Source of the DNA: a virus
Virus record (IMG/VR): IMGVR_UViG_3300045933_000240
Coordinates: 1 to 32,836 of that record
Strand: one strand, 5' to 3'
Length of the DNA stretch: 32,836 bases
Part shown: positions 15,654 to 23,754 of the stretch, piece by piece
Layout of the letters: each line of letters starts with the position of its first letter
Numbering within the stretch: the stretch's first letter is position 1
Notes under the pieces: model-generated
Database searches by the model: none
What the model was told of the DNA's origin: nothing
The model's input: the letters and a program-made list of their open reading frames with translations, nothing else
Made by a program: the position numbers and the translations under genes

Positions 15654-15762
15654 CCTTTGGCGCCTCTGGTGGTGCGGCCGGCTTGGCGGCCTTGGCCTTC
15701 TTGGCGGGCTTGGTGCGCGCATCCTCGCGCGCCTTGATCGCGTCCTGGACGGCCTTGCTCAT
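15634..15762 (-). CDS. 42-residue Lys/Ala-rich small protein
   Basis: A short frame with GAGGTG six bases before its ATG at 15762, close behind the stop of the upstream connector gene (15775). The product is a charged helix followed by an Ala/Lys/Pro tail (ARTKPAKKAKAAKPAAPPE), like histone-tail-like segments. It overlaps the gp10-like gene by 20 bases in another frame. It may be a minor virion or DNA-binding protein. No family is recognised. The ribosome site and spacing are the main support. Confidence 0.65.
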   Translation of the reverse strand: MSKAVQDAIKAREDARTKPAKKAKAAKPAAPPEAPKDAEGGA

Positions 15763-15774
15763 CGCTGCACCTCG

Positions 15775-16416
15775 CTAGTCGTTGGCGAACAGGCAGGCGC
15801 TGAAGCGCCCCCGCTCGCGCTTCAGGAAACGGAAGAACACCTGTGGCCAGCGGTCGGTACCGAATGCCGGCACCTCGACCATGCCGTCGGCGCCCGACAC
15901 CGCGCCGGCGAAGCCGCCGTCGCCGTAGGCGATCTGACGGGCCCGTTCGGCGCAGGCCTCGACCAGGGCGGCCGGGATGGCCGGCCAGCCGCGCACGCCC
16001 TCGAGCTCCGTCTTGGACGCGTCGCGCGGGAAGCGGCCGCTGCGCAGGACGACGTGGAAGGCCGGCTCGCCGTAACCGGGTGCGTCGCTGGGCGAGCTGC
16101 CGCGCAGGTCGTAGTCGGTGCGCTCCTCGTCGCTGACGGTGAGTGTCGTGAGCTCGACGATGCCGTAGTGGCAGTGCAGGACGGCGCCGTCGATGTCGAC
16201 CGGCGACGGCGACCAGGTCTCTGGGTCGTCGTCGGCAGCTGCCGGGTGACGGAAGTAGTCGCGGCCGGCGAGTTCCTCGACGAGCTCGTCGGTGGCGATG
16301 TTGAGGGCCGAGATCAGGCGCGGCGAACTGGAGTCGCGCGGCGTCGTCTCAAACAGGTCCTGGAGCTGCTGCAGCCTGGCGTAGCAGTTCTCATCTGTCT
16401 GCGTCAGCGCAGGCAT
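15775..16416 (-). CDS. head-tail connector (gp6-like adaptor)
   Basis: A 213-residue protein in the place of the head completion or adaptor protein, after the capsid genes and before gp10. The N-terminal helical part (ISALNIATDELVEELAGRDYF, about residues 35-54) matches the usual start of gp6/DnaT-like connector folds, in which a helix bundle carries Rxx-binding to the portal. The later part has strands with acidic loops (VDIDGAVLHCHYG) and a helix AALVEACAERARQIAYGDGG. GGAG precedes the ATG. The connector assignment is fairly secure by context; the exact subfamily is not. Confidence 0.72.
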   Translation of the reverse strand: MPALTQTDENCYARLQQLQDLFETTPRDSSSPRLISALNIATDELVEELAGRDYFRHPAAADDDPETWSPSPVDIDGAVLHCHYGIVELTTLTVSDEERTDYDLRGSSPSDAPGYGEPAFHVVLRSGRFPRDASKTELEGVRGWPAIPAALVEACAERARQIAYGDGGFAGAVSGADGMVEVPAFGTDRWPQVFFRFLKRERGRFSACLFAND

Positions 16417-16431
16417 GGCAGCTCCAGCGCC

Positions 16432-16779
16432 CTAGCGCTCGTAGGTCAGGACGACCCTGCCCGACTTGCTTGCGCCGCCGCTGGCGACGACGATCTGGAT
16501 GCGGTCACGGACGACGACCGGCACGGCCGAGCCCGTCACGGCGGCACCGGTCGAGTCGGTGCCCTCGAAGGTCGGGTAGTAAGTGGCGTCAGCAGCCAGG
16601 GCGTTGACCGACAGGATGACCGTGCCGGCATCCTCCTCGGTGATGTCGACGTCGGGCGTCGTCATGGTGCCGATCTCGACGTCGATGCGTTGAAGGACGA
16701 TGCCGCCGGCACGAACGGTTGCCTGGGCGTCACCCGAGCCGTCGGTGACCAGGGGAACGCTCTTGACGGCGATGCTCAT
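16432..16779 (-). CDS. small beta-rich head protein, possible decoration protein
   Basis: A 115-residue protein made almost entirely of likely beta strands (GIVLQRIDVEIGTMTT, AGTVILSVNAL, RIQIVVASGGASKSGRVVLTY), with no charged helices. Short all-beta proteins in this position, between capsid and connector, are often capsid decoration or minor head proteins. Its ATG overlaps the stop of the preceding short gene as ATGA. I cannot name a family. A head-associated structural role is inferred from fold type and position. Confidence 0.65.
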   Translation of the reverse strand: MSIAVKSVPLVTDGSGDAQATVRAGGIVLQRIDVEIGTMTTPDVDITEEDAGTVILSVNALAADATYYPTFEGTDSTGAAVTGSAVPVVVRDRIQIVVASGGASKSGRVVLTYER

Positions 16780-17009
16780 TGGGCTGCCTCCGGCTCAGCT
16801 GCCGGGGCCGGTTCGGGCTCGGCAGCCGGCTCGGGCGCAGCTGCCGGCAGCGGGAACTTTGGCGTGAACGGCTTGAACAGGTGCTTGCGGCCCTTGAGCA
16901 ACGGATGCCCGTCGGCGACGGTGTCGCCGACGTAAACCGTCTGGTGGCCATGGCCACCGAGCACGAACGTCGTCGTGGCCTGCCAGACCTTGAGCTGCTT
17001 CTCTGCCAT
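16776..17009 (-). CDS. small protein with Pro/Glu/Ala tail
   Basis: A 77-residue protein: an N-terminal half with QTVYVGDTVADGHPLLKGR and a C-terminal tail of alternating Ala, Pro and Glu (PEPAAEPEPAPAAEPEAAQ). The first half, containing VGDTVxxxHPLxKGR, is a common signature of short phage proteins encoded beside the capsid gene. The ATG at 17009 has AGGAGG seven bases upstream; the GTG three bases earlier is too close. The flexible tail may interact with another virion protein. Function is unknown. Confidence 0.75.
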   Translation of the reverse strand: MAEKQLKVWQATTTFVLGGHGHQTVYVGDTVADGHPLLKGRKHLFKPFTPKFPLPAAAPEPAAEPEPAPAAEPEAAQ

Positions 17010-17030
17010 CACTGGTCCTCCTTGTGGTGA

Positions 17031-17056
17031 GGGGACCGGGGCACGGTCCGGTCCCC
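17031..17056. terminator. strong hairpin downstream of the capsid gene
   Basis: GGGGACCGG (17031-17039) and CCGGTCCCC (17048-17056) form a perfect nine-base-pair stem with an eight-base loop. It lies in the spacer after the capsid stop and before the next leftward gene. No U-run follows, so it may be an attenuator, an RNA-processing or mRNA 3'-stabilising structure that raises capsid expression, rather than a full terminator. Confidence 0.55.
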
Positions 17057-17073
17057 TCGATTGGCCAGTGGGG

Positions 17074-18531
17074 CTACTTGACCTTCAGCAGGCGGAAGGC
17101 GTTCGGGAAGAGCAGCTTCGACGTGTTCCGCCAGGCGGCGTAGATCGTCGAGTTGCCGGTCGGGCGGCCGTTGGTGTCGCGGCTGTCGACGACGCGCGTC
17201 ATCAGGCCGAGGCGGTCGACGATCACGAAGCCGGCCTTGAAGTCGCCGAAGAGGACGATCTCCTTGGCATCGGCGACGGTGTCGTCCATGGCCGGTGACT
17301 CGAAGGCGGGGTAGCCGCGCAGGATCTTCGACACCGGGTCGTAGATCGAGCCGGCCGTCTGACCCGCGTCGCCGAACCCGCGGGTGTACTGCAGGATGGC
17401 CAGGTTGGCCAGGAACGATGCCCGGCCCGGCCGGCGGAAGCGCGGCCCGAGGGCGGCGATCAGCGCGTCGAGGTCGTCGAGCACGTAGACGTTGTCAGTC
17501 GCCGTCTCGACGATCGACGTCGTGTCGGTGATGAGGGCAGCCACGACGCCGTCGGGGTTGCCCGAGCCATCGCCCATGACGAACTCGGTTGCCTCGAGGG
17601 TGTCCTTGGCGTCGCTGATCAGCGTGCCGAGCTCGGAGAGCAGGGCGGCCGAGCCGTAGTCCTGCAGGTACTCCATCGAGACGTCGACCGCGACATCGGC
17701 GCGGATCGGCTCGATGTCCGCCCCACCGAAGTCGGTCGGAGCTCCGTCGCTGGCGCCGGTTGTCGTGCGCTCGCCGACGTAGGCGGCCGTGACGCCGGCC
17801 GTGGTGACCGGGTGCCAGGCCTTGCCGGAGATGGTCTCGACGCGGGCCATCGCGCGCAGCGGGTTGACCGAGCCGTCGCTGGTGTTGATGAAGGTCGGGT
17901 CGATGGCGACCGGCAGGGCCTCTTCGCCGTCGGTGGCGCTGTAGCTCTGCAGGATGGCCAGCGGGCGACCGGACAGCGGCTTGCCGGAGACGCGGGCCGC
18001 GTAGGCGTCGACGTAGGCCGGGTCGCTCGTGCCGATGATGTGGCGGGCGATCTTGCCGCCCTCATCGTCACCATGCTTGGCGAGGATGTCGATCAGCTGC
18101 TCGTGGCCCTTGGCCGAGTTGCCCAGCGGGAACGACATTGCGTCGATCGCGCGCTTGGCGCCGTCCTTGAGCAGGCGCGGCAGGTCGTCGAGCGACTTGG
18201 CGCGCTGGCGGTAGGCGGCCATGTCGTAGATGTTCTCGGGCACTTTCACGACGTTGGGCGCCGAGAAGGTGCGCTCGACGCGCGGTGATTCGGCCGGCTC
18301 ACCGGCGGCGTCCTTGATCACCTGCTCGCGGATCTCGAGCTGCTTGATCGTGGCGTCGACCTGGGCAAGCAGGCCGCCTTCGCCGGCGATCTCCTCGAAC
18401 TCGCCGAGGGCCTCCGCCGAAAGGGGAGCTCCGGCGGCTTCGGCGTCGATGTCAGACAGGCGGGCGACGAGCTCAGCGCGGGCGCCGCGGAAGGCGTCCA
18501 GGCCGCGCAATGTCGAAAGGTCGAGCTTCAT
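17074..18531 (-). CDS. HK97-family major capsid protein
   Basis: A 485-residue capsid protein. Residues 1-95 are a charged helical region (ELVARLSDIDAEAAG, QVDATIKQLEIREQVIKDAA) like the delta domain that acts as an internal scaffold and is removed by the head protease. The mature part shows the usual HK97-fold signatures: SMEYLQDYGSAALLSELGTL for the long spine helix, and near the end LFGDFKAGFVIVDRLGL, which is a hallmark strand pair of the family. GAGGAG precedes the ATG at 18531, which also overlaps the protease stop as ATGA. It directly follows the S49 protease, as expected. Confidence 0.93.
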   Translation of the reverse strand: MKLDLSTLRGLDAFRGARAELVARLSDIDAEAAGAPLSAEALGEFEEIAGEGGLLAQVDATIKQLEIREQVIKDAAGEPAESPRVERTFSAPNVVKVPENIYDMAAYRQRAKSLDDLPRLLKDGAKRAIDAMSFPLGNSAKGHEQLIDILAKHGDDEGGKIARHIIGTSDPAYVDAYAARVSGKPLSGRPLAILQSYSATDGEEALPVAIDPTFINTSDGSVNPLRAMARVETISGKAWHPVTTAGVTAAYVGERTTTGASDGAPTDFGGADIEPIRADVAVDVSMEYLQDYGSAALLSELGTLISDAKDTLEATEFVMGDGSGNPDGVVAALITDTTSIVETATDNVYVLDDLDALIAALGPRFRRPGRASFLANLAILQYTRGFGDAGQTAGSIYDPVSKILRGYPAFESPAMDDTVADAKEIVLFGDFKAGFVIVDRLGLMTRVVDSRDTNGRPTGNSTIYAAWRNTSKLLFPNAFRLLKVK

Positions 18532-19502
18532 CGGGTACTCCTCAGCTGCTTGGCGAACCGGGCGTTCCACGCCGGGTCCGGCTTGGAGGCGACGAGCGGC
18601 AACGGCTGCTCCGTTGCGGCGGCTCGCTGCCGCGTCGGTTTCGGTTGCAGGCGCTGCACCGTCGCCTCGAGCGTGTCGATGCGATCGACCATTCCGGCTG
18701 CTTTGGCCGGCCTAGCGAGGAGGGTGCGCCCCTCGCCGTACCTCTCGGCCACGAGCTCCTTGGTTGTGTTGCGGCCAGCGGCGACGTCGGCCAGGAACAT
18801 GTCGTAGTAGGCGTCGACCTGGCCCTGGATCTGGCCGCGCGCCGTGTCGTCGAGGGGCTCGTAGGGGTTGCCCTCGACCTTGTACTTGCCGGCGCTAACG
18901 AGCGTCGTCTTGACGCCGGCGGCCGCAGCGGCCGCGCTGATGTCCTCGTGGGCGGCGTAGACGCCGATCGAACCGACCTCGCCCGAGGGCGTGGCCACGA
19001 TCTCGCTCATGTTGGCGGCCAGCCAGTAGGCGGCGGAGGCGGCCATCGTGTTGACCTGGCCGACGATCGGCTTCTTGTCGCGGCTGGCGCGCAGCTCGTT
19101 GGCGAACTCGGTCAGCCCGTCGACGGAGCCGCCGGGGCTGTCGATCTCGAACACGATCGCGCTCACCTGCGGGTCGTTCATCGCCGATCGCAGGGCTTCC
19201 TTCATGTCGTCGATCGACGTGCCGCCCGAGAAGTCGGACATCTTCGAGGCGCGCTGGCTGATAAGGCCGTACAGCGGCAGGACCGCGACCGAGCCGGCGC
19301 GGTAGCCGCCGAGCCGTGGTCCGTTCTCTGCTCGAGCAGCTGCCAGGCGGTCGGTGATCTCCTCGGCGCTGAGCATGCCGCCATCGGAGCGGAAGTGGAC
19401 GAGCTCAGCCATGAAGGTCAGCACGCCAGGCAGCAATGCCCAGGGCCGGCCTTCGACGAACTTGAGGACGTGGTCGTAGCGACGGGGCGCTGAGGTCTCC
19501 AC
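18528..19502 (-). CDS. S49-family head maturation protease
   Basis: This 324-residue protein is an SppA/S49-type serine protease, which cuts the capsid delta domain and scaffold during head maturation. IDSPGGSVDG (residues 120-129) forms the oxyanion region, NTMAASAAYW (151-160) carries the nucleophile S156, and AGKYK (204-208) supplies the lysine, probably K208, at the spacing seen in SppA. The N-terminal segment HVLKFVEGRPWALLP is typical of phage members, so I place the start at the GTG at 19502 rather than at the ATG at 19412. The 77 bases before it hold a short direct repeat. The C-terminal 45 residues are a basic, Pro/Gln-rich tail. Confidence 0.88.
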   Translation of the reverse strand: METSAPRRYDHVLKFVEGRPWALLPGVLTFMAELVHFRSDGGMLSAEEITDRLAAARAENGPRLGGYRAGSVAVLPLYGLISQRASKMSDFSGGTSIDDMKEALRSAMNDPQVSAIVFEIDSPGGSVDGLTEFANELRASRDKKPIVGQVNTMAASAAYWLAANMSEIVATPSGEVGSIGVYAAHEDISAAAAAAGVKTTLVSAGKYKVEGNPYEPLDDTARGQIQGQVDAYYDMFLADVAAGRNTTKELVAERYGEGRTLLARPAKAAGMVDRIDTLEATVQRLQPKPTRQRAAATEQPLPLVASKPDPAWNARFAKQLRSTR

Positions 19503-19538
19503 GGAGAAAGCCTGCTCAGCAGCAGGGGTGCCAGGGAA

Positions 19539-19581
19539 GGGGTGCCGGGTGCCTTTTTCGGGGTGCCGGGGGTGCCTTTTT
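19539..19581. repeat. direct repeat of GGGGTGCC-type units with T-runs
   Basis: Two near-identical units on the plus strand, 19539-19558 and 19560-19581, each consist of GGGGTGCC, GGG and GTGCC followed by five T. A third GGGGTGCC lies just to the left. They occupy the spacer between the portal stop and the protease start. On the transcribed strand they give A-runs between CACC blocks, with no obvious hairpin. Confidence 0.6.
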
Positions 19582-21091
19582 AGTCGGCCACTCCCAGCCG
19601 CCGACGAATCGTGGTCGGCGAGACGTTGAGCTCGCGCGCCAGTGAGTCGTAGCCGGCCGACTGCCCTGAGGCCTCGAGCTCGGCCCGCTTGGACAGCACC
19701 TGGGCGACTGTAACGAGCGGCTCGGCGAGGGCGGCGCTGCCCTGGTCGGACGGCAGGGCCGTGGCCGGCTGCAGCTGCACCGACGGCAGGCCGGTGTGGA
19801 CGAGACGGGTGTAGTCGCCCGACACGACCGCGTCGACGGCGCTGTCGGGCGTGAAGCCCTGCTGCACGAAGTTGGTGATGGTCTGGCCGTTCTTCTGTAG
19901 CACGTCGGCCTTGTCCTGGACGTCGGCCTGCAGGAACGGGATCGAGCCCTCGTCGTACCACAGCCGGCTGCCACCGGGCGCGGTGATGATGGTCTCGAGC
20001 GAGCCGCAGAAGTTGGCCCACAGGAAGCGCAGCGTCACGTCAGCGGTGGCTCGCGCGGCGGCCGTGAAGTTGCCGGCGTTGAGCGAGCTGCCCTGCAGGC
20101 CCTCGCTGAAGCCGACGACCGAAGGCAGCATGCCGGTGATGGCGGCAAGGCGCGTCTCGGCCTTGCCCTGCAGCGCGTCGAAGGTCATCTGCTGGAAGTT
20201 GCTGCCGACCGTCTCGGCCTTCATGCCGGCGTTGAAGTAGATCGTCCGGTAGGCGCGCAGCGCGCCGGTGTTCTTCTTCTCGAACGCGTCGATCCACTTC
20301 TTGGCCTTCTCGCTGTCCCAGCCCTCGGGCATCGAGATCGCGACAGCGGCCGTCGCGCCGTTCTTGAAGAAGGCCAGCTTGTGCTGCGTCGCCGCCTGGT
20401 CGGCCTGGATCTCGTGCAGCGCCGACATGATCAGCGGCATGCCGCGGTAGCGCGACAGCGGGTTGATATTGGGGTGGAAGTGGGCGACCTCCTCGGGTCC
20501 GAAGGCAACCACGTCGTTGCCGCTTGCCGCACCGCCGGGCTGGTAGCCGTAGCCGATGACTTCGGCGTCGGGGTCGAGGCCGATCACGGCCGGGTCGACG
20601 TCGGGATTGCGCGAGCCGATCACGACCGCCGTCCAGTCGGGGCGCAGGCGCTTCAGCCTCCGCGTCCGGCCGACCTCGCGCAGGGCACCGAACCAGTCAC
20701 CCTCGAGGTCAGCGTCACTGATGGCGCGCAGCGCCAGGTCGACAGTCGTCTCGCCCGGTTCCGGGTGCTCGAGGACGGCCAAGGCTGGTGAGCCGAAGAG
20801 CGTGCCCTGCCGACCGCCGAACATCTGCTGCCACTGGAAGCGCGCCTGGCTGAACACCTTCCAGCGCGCCATCAGGGCGGCGAAGGCGATCGGGCTGCGG
20901 CTGAAGATGGCCGTCGTCAGGCCGGCGAACGAGACGCTCGGGTCCTCGACGTTGGCCTTCAGGCCGGCCAGGTTGGGGAAGATGGCGTTCTCGAGGCTGA
21001 GCGTCTGGAGCATCTCGTCGAGCGACAGGTTGGAGAAGGCCTGGGGCCGCGCCGGCACCAGTGCCCGGGTGAGCGCCTGCCAGCCGTTCAT
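19580..21091 (-). CDS. portal protein with C-terminal HTH-like segment
   Basis: A 503-residue HK97-type portal. Typical features are IFSRSPIAFAALMARW near the N-terminus, VAHFHPNINPLSRYRGMPLI in the wing/stem region, AFFKNGATAAVAI, and the crown-region block ending in LPSVVGFSEGLQGSSLNAGN. The protein forms the dodecameric DNA gate and the terminase docking site. The last 40 residues are odd: SLARELNVSPTTIRRRLGV reads as a helix-turn-helix of the sigma/AsiR-like type. GAGG precedes the ATG at 21091, which overlaps the stop of the upstream small membrane gene. The portal call is secure; the HTH-like end is a sequence impression. Confidence 0.9.
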   Translation of the reverse strand: MNGWQALTRALVPARPQAFSNLSLDEMLQTLSLENAIFPNLAGLKANVEDPSVSFAGLTTAIFSRSPIAFAALMARWKVFSQARFQWQQMFGGRQGTLFGSPALAVLEHPEPGETTVDLALRAISDADLEGDWFGALREVGRTRRLKRLRPDWTAVVIGSRNPDVDPAVIGLDPDAEVIGYGYQPGGAASGNDVVAFGPEEVAHFHPNINPLSRYRGMPLIMSALHEIQADQAATQHKLAFFKNGATAAVAISMPEGWDSEKAKKWIDAFEKKNTGALRAYRTIYFNAGMKAETVGSNFQQMTFDALQGKAETRLAAITGMLPSVVGFSEGLQGSSLNAGNFTAAARATADVTLRFLWANFCGSLETIITAPGGSRLWYDEGSIPFLQADVQDKADVLQKNGQTITNFVQQGFTPDSAVDAVVSGDYTRLVHTGLPSVQLQPATALPSDQGSAALAEPLVTVAQVLSKRAELEASGQSAGYDSLARELNVSPTTIRRRLGVAD

Positions 21092-21249
21092 CGTTTGACC
21101 TCGAGCAGCAGCATGCCGGTCGCGAAACATACGACGCCGGCGGTGGCCACGCCGAGTACGGGCGCCAGCATCGCGGTCGCGGCCACGAACAGGCCGGCGC
21201 CGATGGCGCTCAGCGCAATGGCGAGCTGCTGGCGACGAGCCTTGGTCAC
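21088..21249 (-). CDS. 53-residue membrane protein between terminase and portal
   Basis: A short frame with a GTG start at 21249 that overlaps the terminase stop (GTGA) and an end that overlaps the portal start (ATGA). After a basic N-terminus (TKARRQQ) come two hydrophobic stretches (LAIALSAIGAGLFVAATAML and LGVATAGVVCFATGMLLLEV), consistent with a small membrane hairpin. A holin-like or injection-related function is possible, but the location beside the portal is not usual for a holin. No family is recognised. Confidence 0.72.
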   Translation of the reverse strand: MTKARRQQLAIALSAIGAGLFVAATAMLAPVLGVATAGVVCFATGMLLLEVKR

Positions 21250-22919
21250 TGGACGAACACGAACGGCTCGGAGTTGTCGACCTCGACGTTCAGCGCGCCA
21301 TCGGTGATGGCGTCGTTGCGCGCCTCCCAGCTGAGCGTCGCCGCGACGGCCGTGTCGATCTTCTCGCCATCGGATGGCTTCTCGATCGTGTAGAGCTCTC
21401 CGCCGTCATCGCGGTAGCCGGTCGGGTGCATGACCGCGTTGCCGACGTGCTCGCTGAAGAGCGCGCACAGCGCATCGGTCTCCGGGCAGTGCCAGACGGC
21501 GCCGGTGTTCATGGCCTCGCGCCAGGCCCGGATGGCGTAGGCCATCTGGCGCGGCCGGCCGGTCAGCCACTCGACGACACGGTCCTTGCCGTAGCGGCCC
21601 GCCCATACCGCGACCCACTCGACCCAGAACGGCGGATCCGCATACATGCGCCAGACGTCGAACCGCTCGAAGGCCTGGTCGACCGCCGCGTCGACGAGTT
21701 CGCCCGGGATCTGGTGGCCCTTGTAGTCACCGGGTCGCCAGATGCCGAGCGGCCACTGATAGCCGGATGCGACCTCGGTGGCCACCAGCGCCGTGTGGTC
21801 GCGTGACCGGCTGCCATCGAAGCCGAGAACGACCAGGGCGCCTTTCGGCACCTTGTGCGGCTTCTTGGCGGACAGCCCATTCCAGCGGCCGAGCTCGAAC
21901 GCGCGGCCGGCGCCTTCCTCGAGCTTGTTGCCGAAGAAGCGCGCAGCTTCCGCCGGCGCCTTGGTGATCATGTCGGCCGCCTCGGATTCGATGCTCTCGA
22001 GCTCGACGTGACCGCCGTTCTCGCGCAGCAGGTCGGGCTCGTAGACGGTGCGCAGGATCTTGCGCCGCTCGCGCTTGTCCGAGAACGACAGGTTCGCCGG
22101 CGGCTGGACGAAGTAGGTCCAGACGTTCGAGTGCTCGCCCGCCTTGCGCATCTTCGCCGCCTGCTCGAAGTCGACCTGCGCGACCGAATGCAGGGCCGGG
22201 TCCCAGGCGTTGGTCGTCTCGAGCGCGCGGCCGCCCATGCCGGCCAGGTTGCGGTACTGGGTCCGGGCGACCTTGGACATGCCGTTGCGATCGGTGTACA
22301 GGCCAGTCTCGCCCTGCACGACGTAGGTCGTCCGCTGGCCGAGGCGGGCCGGCGCCGAGCTGGTGACCGTTTCGATCTTGCCGCCGCGCGGTAGCCGGAT
22401 GAAGTCCTCGCCCGTCTTGGGGACCAGGTCGGCGAGGCGGCCGAGCTCGATCATCGGCCGCAGTGCGTCGTAGGTGTTGTCCGTCGAGCCTTCCGACACG
22501 CCGGTGATCTGGATGAGCGGCGTCGGCCAGGGCATGCCCTTGGGCTCGCCCTCGTCGTATGGATACTCCCAGCCGCAGCGACAGCCGAAATCAGCGCAGA
22601 TGTAGCCCTCGTCGCGCCCCGCCCAGCCGGCGAACAGAGCAGGGCCGGTGCCCTCGAGGCAGATCAGCGCGGCCGCCAGCGGATCCTTGCCGATCTTCTG
22701 CGGCCCCACAACCAGCCCGCGCAGCTGGTGGACGAACGCGGTCCGGAGCATCGGCCGCTCGGGTTCGAACGACGCGCTCAGCCTGACCTGGTACATCGCC
22801 ACGGTCGTGGCGCGCTGGTAGCCGTAGAGCTTTAGCGGCCGCCCCCGCAGAAAGCCATCGGGCACGACGCAGTGCTGCTGGATCCAGAAGGGCACGACGC
22901 CCATCACCCGGCCGTCCAT
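21246..22919 (-). CDS. terL: terminase large subunit
   Basis: The 557-residue packaging motor. The ATPase half has a deviant Walker A at 71-79 (VGPQKIGKD, with Asp after the Lys instead of Ser or Thr) and a Walker B at about 199-204 (YVVQGE, E204). A Cys-containing stretch CADFGCRCG lies at 108-116. The nuclease half shows GFDGSRSRDHT (366-376, metal-binding D368), YADPPFW and a final KIDTAVAATLSW block, as in terminase_1/HK97-type enzymes. It translocates DNA into the prohead and cuts it. The ATG at 22919 shares one base with the small subunit stop (TGATG). A longer upstream frame is a shadow of that gene. Confidence 0.92.
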   Translation of the reverse strand: MDGRVMGVVPFWIQQHCVVPDGFLRGRPLKLYGYQRATTVAMYQVRLSASFEPERPMLRTAFVHQLRGLVVGPQKIGKDPLAAALICLEGTGPALFAGWAGRDEGYICADFGCRCGWEYPYDEGEPKGMPWPTPLIQITGVSEGSTDNTYDALRPMIELGRLADLVPKTGEDFIRLPRGGKIETVTSSAPARLGQRTTYVVQGETGLYTDRNGMSKVARTQYRNLAGMGGRALETTNAWDPALHSVAQVDFEQAAKMRKAGEHSNVWTYFVQPPANLSFSDKRERRKILRTVYEPDLLRENGGHVELESIESEAADMITKAPAEAARFFGNKLEEGAGRAFELGRWNGLSAKKPHKVPKGALVVLGFDGSRSRDHTALVATEVASGYQWPLGIWRPGDYKGHQIPGELVDAAVDQAFERFDVWRMYADPPFWVEWVAVWAGRYGKDRVVEWLTGRPRQMAYAIRAWREAMNTGAVWHCPETDALCALFSEHVGNAVMHPTGYRDDGGELYTIEKPSDGEKIDTAVAATLSWEARNDAITDGALNVEVDNSEPFVFVQ

Positions 22920-23422
22920 CAGTTGACGCCCATCCGGCTCTTCTCGGCAGCCCAGTCGACCATCACGCCCTTGACGGGCACCTCGGCGAGCTCCTCGTCG
23001 GGCGCCGTCTCTGCCGCGGCCGCCATCGCGAACTGGCGGGCGAGAGCCTCGATCGCCGGCGCGGATCCCTCGATGACGTAGCGCGCTCGAGCAAGCGAAT
23101 CGGCGGTCAGCAGCAGCGAGTTCTGCTGGTCGCGAACCAGCTTGCGCAGCGAGCTTGCGCCCTTCTGCTCCCAGACGCGCCGGCCCTCGGCCTCGACAAG
23201 CGTCCGGACATGCAGCGCCACCTCGATCTCGGACTGGTTGCGCTCCCAGATCAGGGCCTGCGGCTTCTGCCAGTAGTCGGCCCACAGCGTGAGCTCGCGC
23301 CTGGTCGGCCGGACCAGCGGCCACTTGGGCAGTGCTCCCTCGCGCCTCGACGGCAGGACGGTCCAGCTGGCGGCGTCCCGCTGCCGGCGGAGCGCGTCGA
23401 GCTCAGGCGCCGGGCCCGGCAT
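22919..23422 (-). CDS. terS: terminase small subunit
   Basis: A 167-residue protein directly before the large subunit. It has the P27-like pattern of small subunits: an N-terminal region with LPSRREGALPKWPL and RRELTLWADYWQKPQALIWERN, a helical core (EVALHVRTLVEAEG) and LRKLVRDQQNSLLLTADSLARARYVIEG, which are conserved in many actinophage-type terminases. It recognises the packaging site and loads the large subunit. Start and stop are coupled to the neighbours as TGATG on both sides. The order HNH, small subunit, large subunit, portal is the standard one. Confidence 0.85.
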   Translation of the reverse strand: MPGPAPELDALRRQRDAASWTVLPSRREGALPKWPLVRPTRRELTLWADYWQKPQALIWERNQSEIEVALHVRTLVEAEGRRVWEQKGASSLRKLVRDQQNSLLLTADSLARARYVIEGSAPAIEALARQFAMAAAAETAPDEELAEVPVKGVMVDWAAEKSRMGVN

Positions 23423-23754
23423 CAGGCGTTCCTCGAGTTCGTAAGCGCGGCGCCGCGAGCGTAGTTACACTCGCCGCAACTCGCGACCAGGCCAGCCAGC
23501 GTGCCTCCCTGTGAGTGCGGCTTCGCGTAGTCGGCCGTCGTGGCTCGTCGACCACAACCCCAGTAACACAGCGGATCGCCAGCGAGCAGCTCGCGCCGGC
23601 GACGGTCGTAGTCGGTGCCGTGGCCGCGCAGCTGGCGCGGGATCCCGCAATGGTTCCGCGTGGAAACCTTCGAGTCCTGGGCGCAGTAGCGGCCGACGGT
23701 CAGCCGCGGACAGCCCGGCCTGGCGCACACGTGGAGCTTGCGCATGTCGATCAT
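23422..23754 (-). CDS. HNH-like protein beside terminase, with altered active site
   Basis: A 110-residue HNH-fold protein in the position of the packaging-associated HNH nuclease. It has the usual RGHGTDYDRRRRELLAGDP lead-in (43-61), zinc ligands C63, C67, C93 and C96, and the terminal CGECNYARG (93-101) with N97. The usual ADH motif, whose His is the general base, reads ADY (74-76) here, so the catalytic His is replaced by Tyr. The nearby H80 might substitute, or the protein may be structural. An extra N-terminal Cys cluster (C10, C15, C24) may bind zinc. The ATG overlaps the upstream stop. Confidence 0.85.
   Translation of the reverse strand: MIDMRKLHVCARPGCPRLTVGRYCAQDSKVSTRNHCGIPRQLRGHGTDYDRRRRELLAGDPLCYWGCGRRATTADYAKPHSQGGTLAGLVASCGECNYARGAALTNSRNA

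Noticed and set aside
15475-16935. Long rightward frame (486 codons) opposite the connector genes
   Set aside because: Shadow of the leftward head genes; no start signal, and the sequence is low in information.
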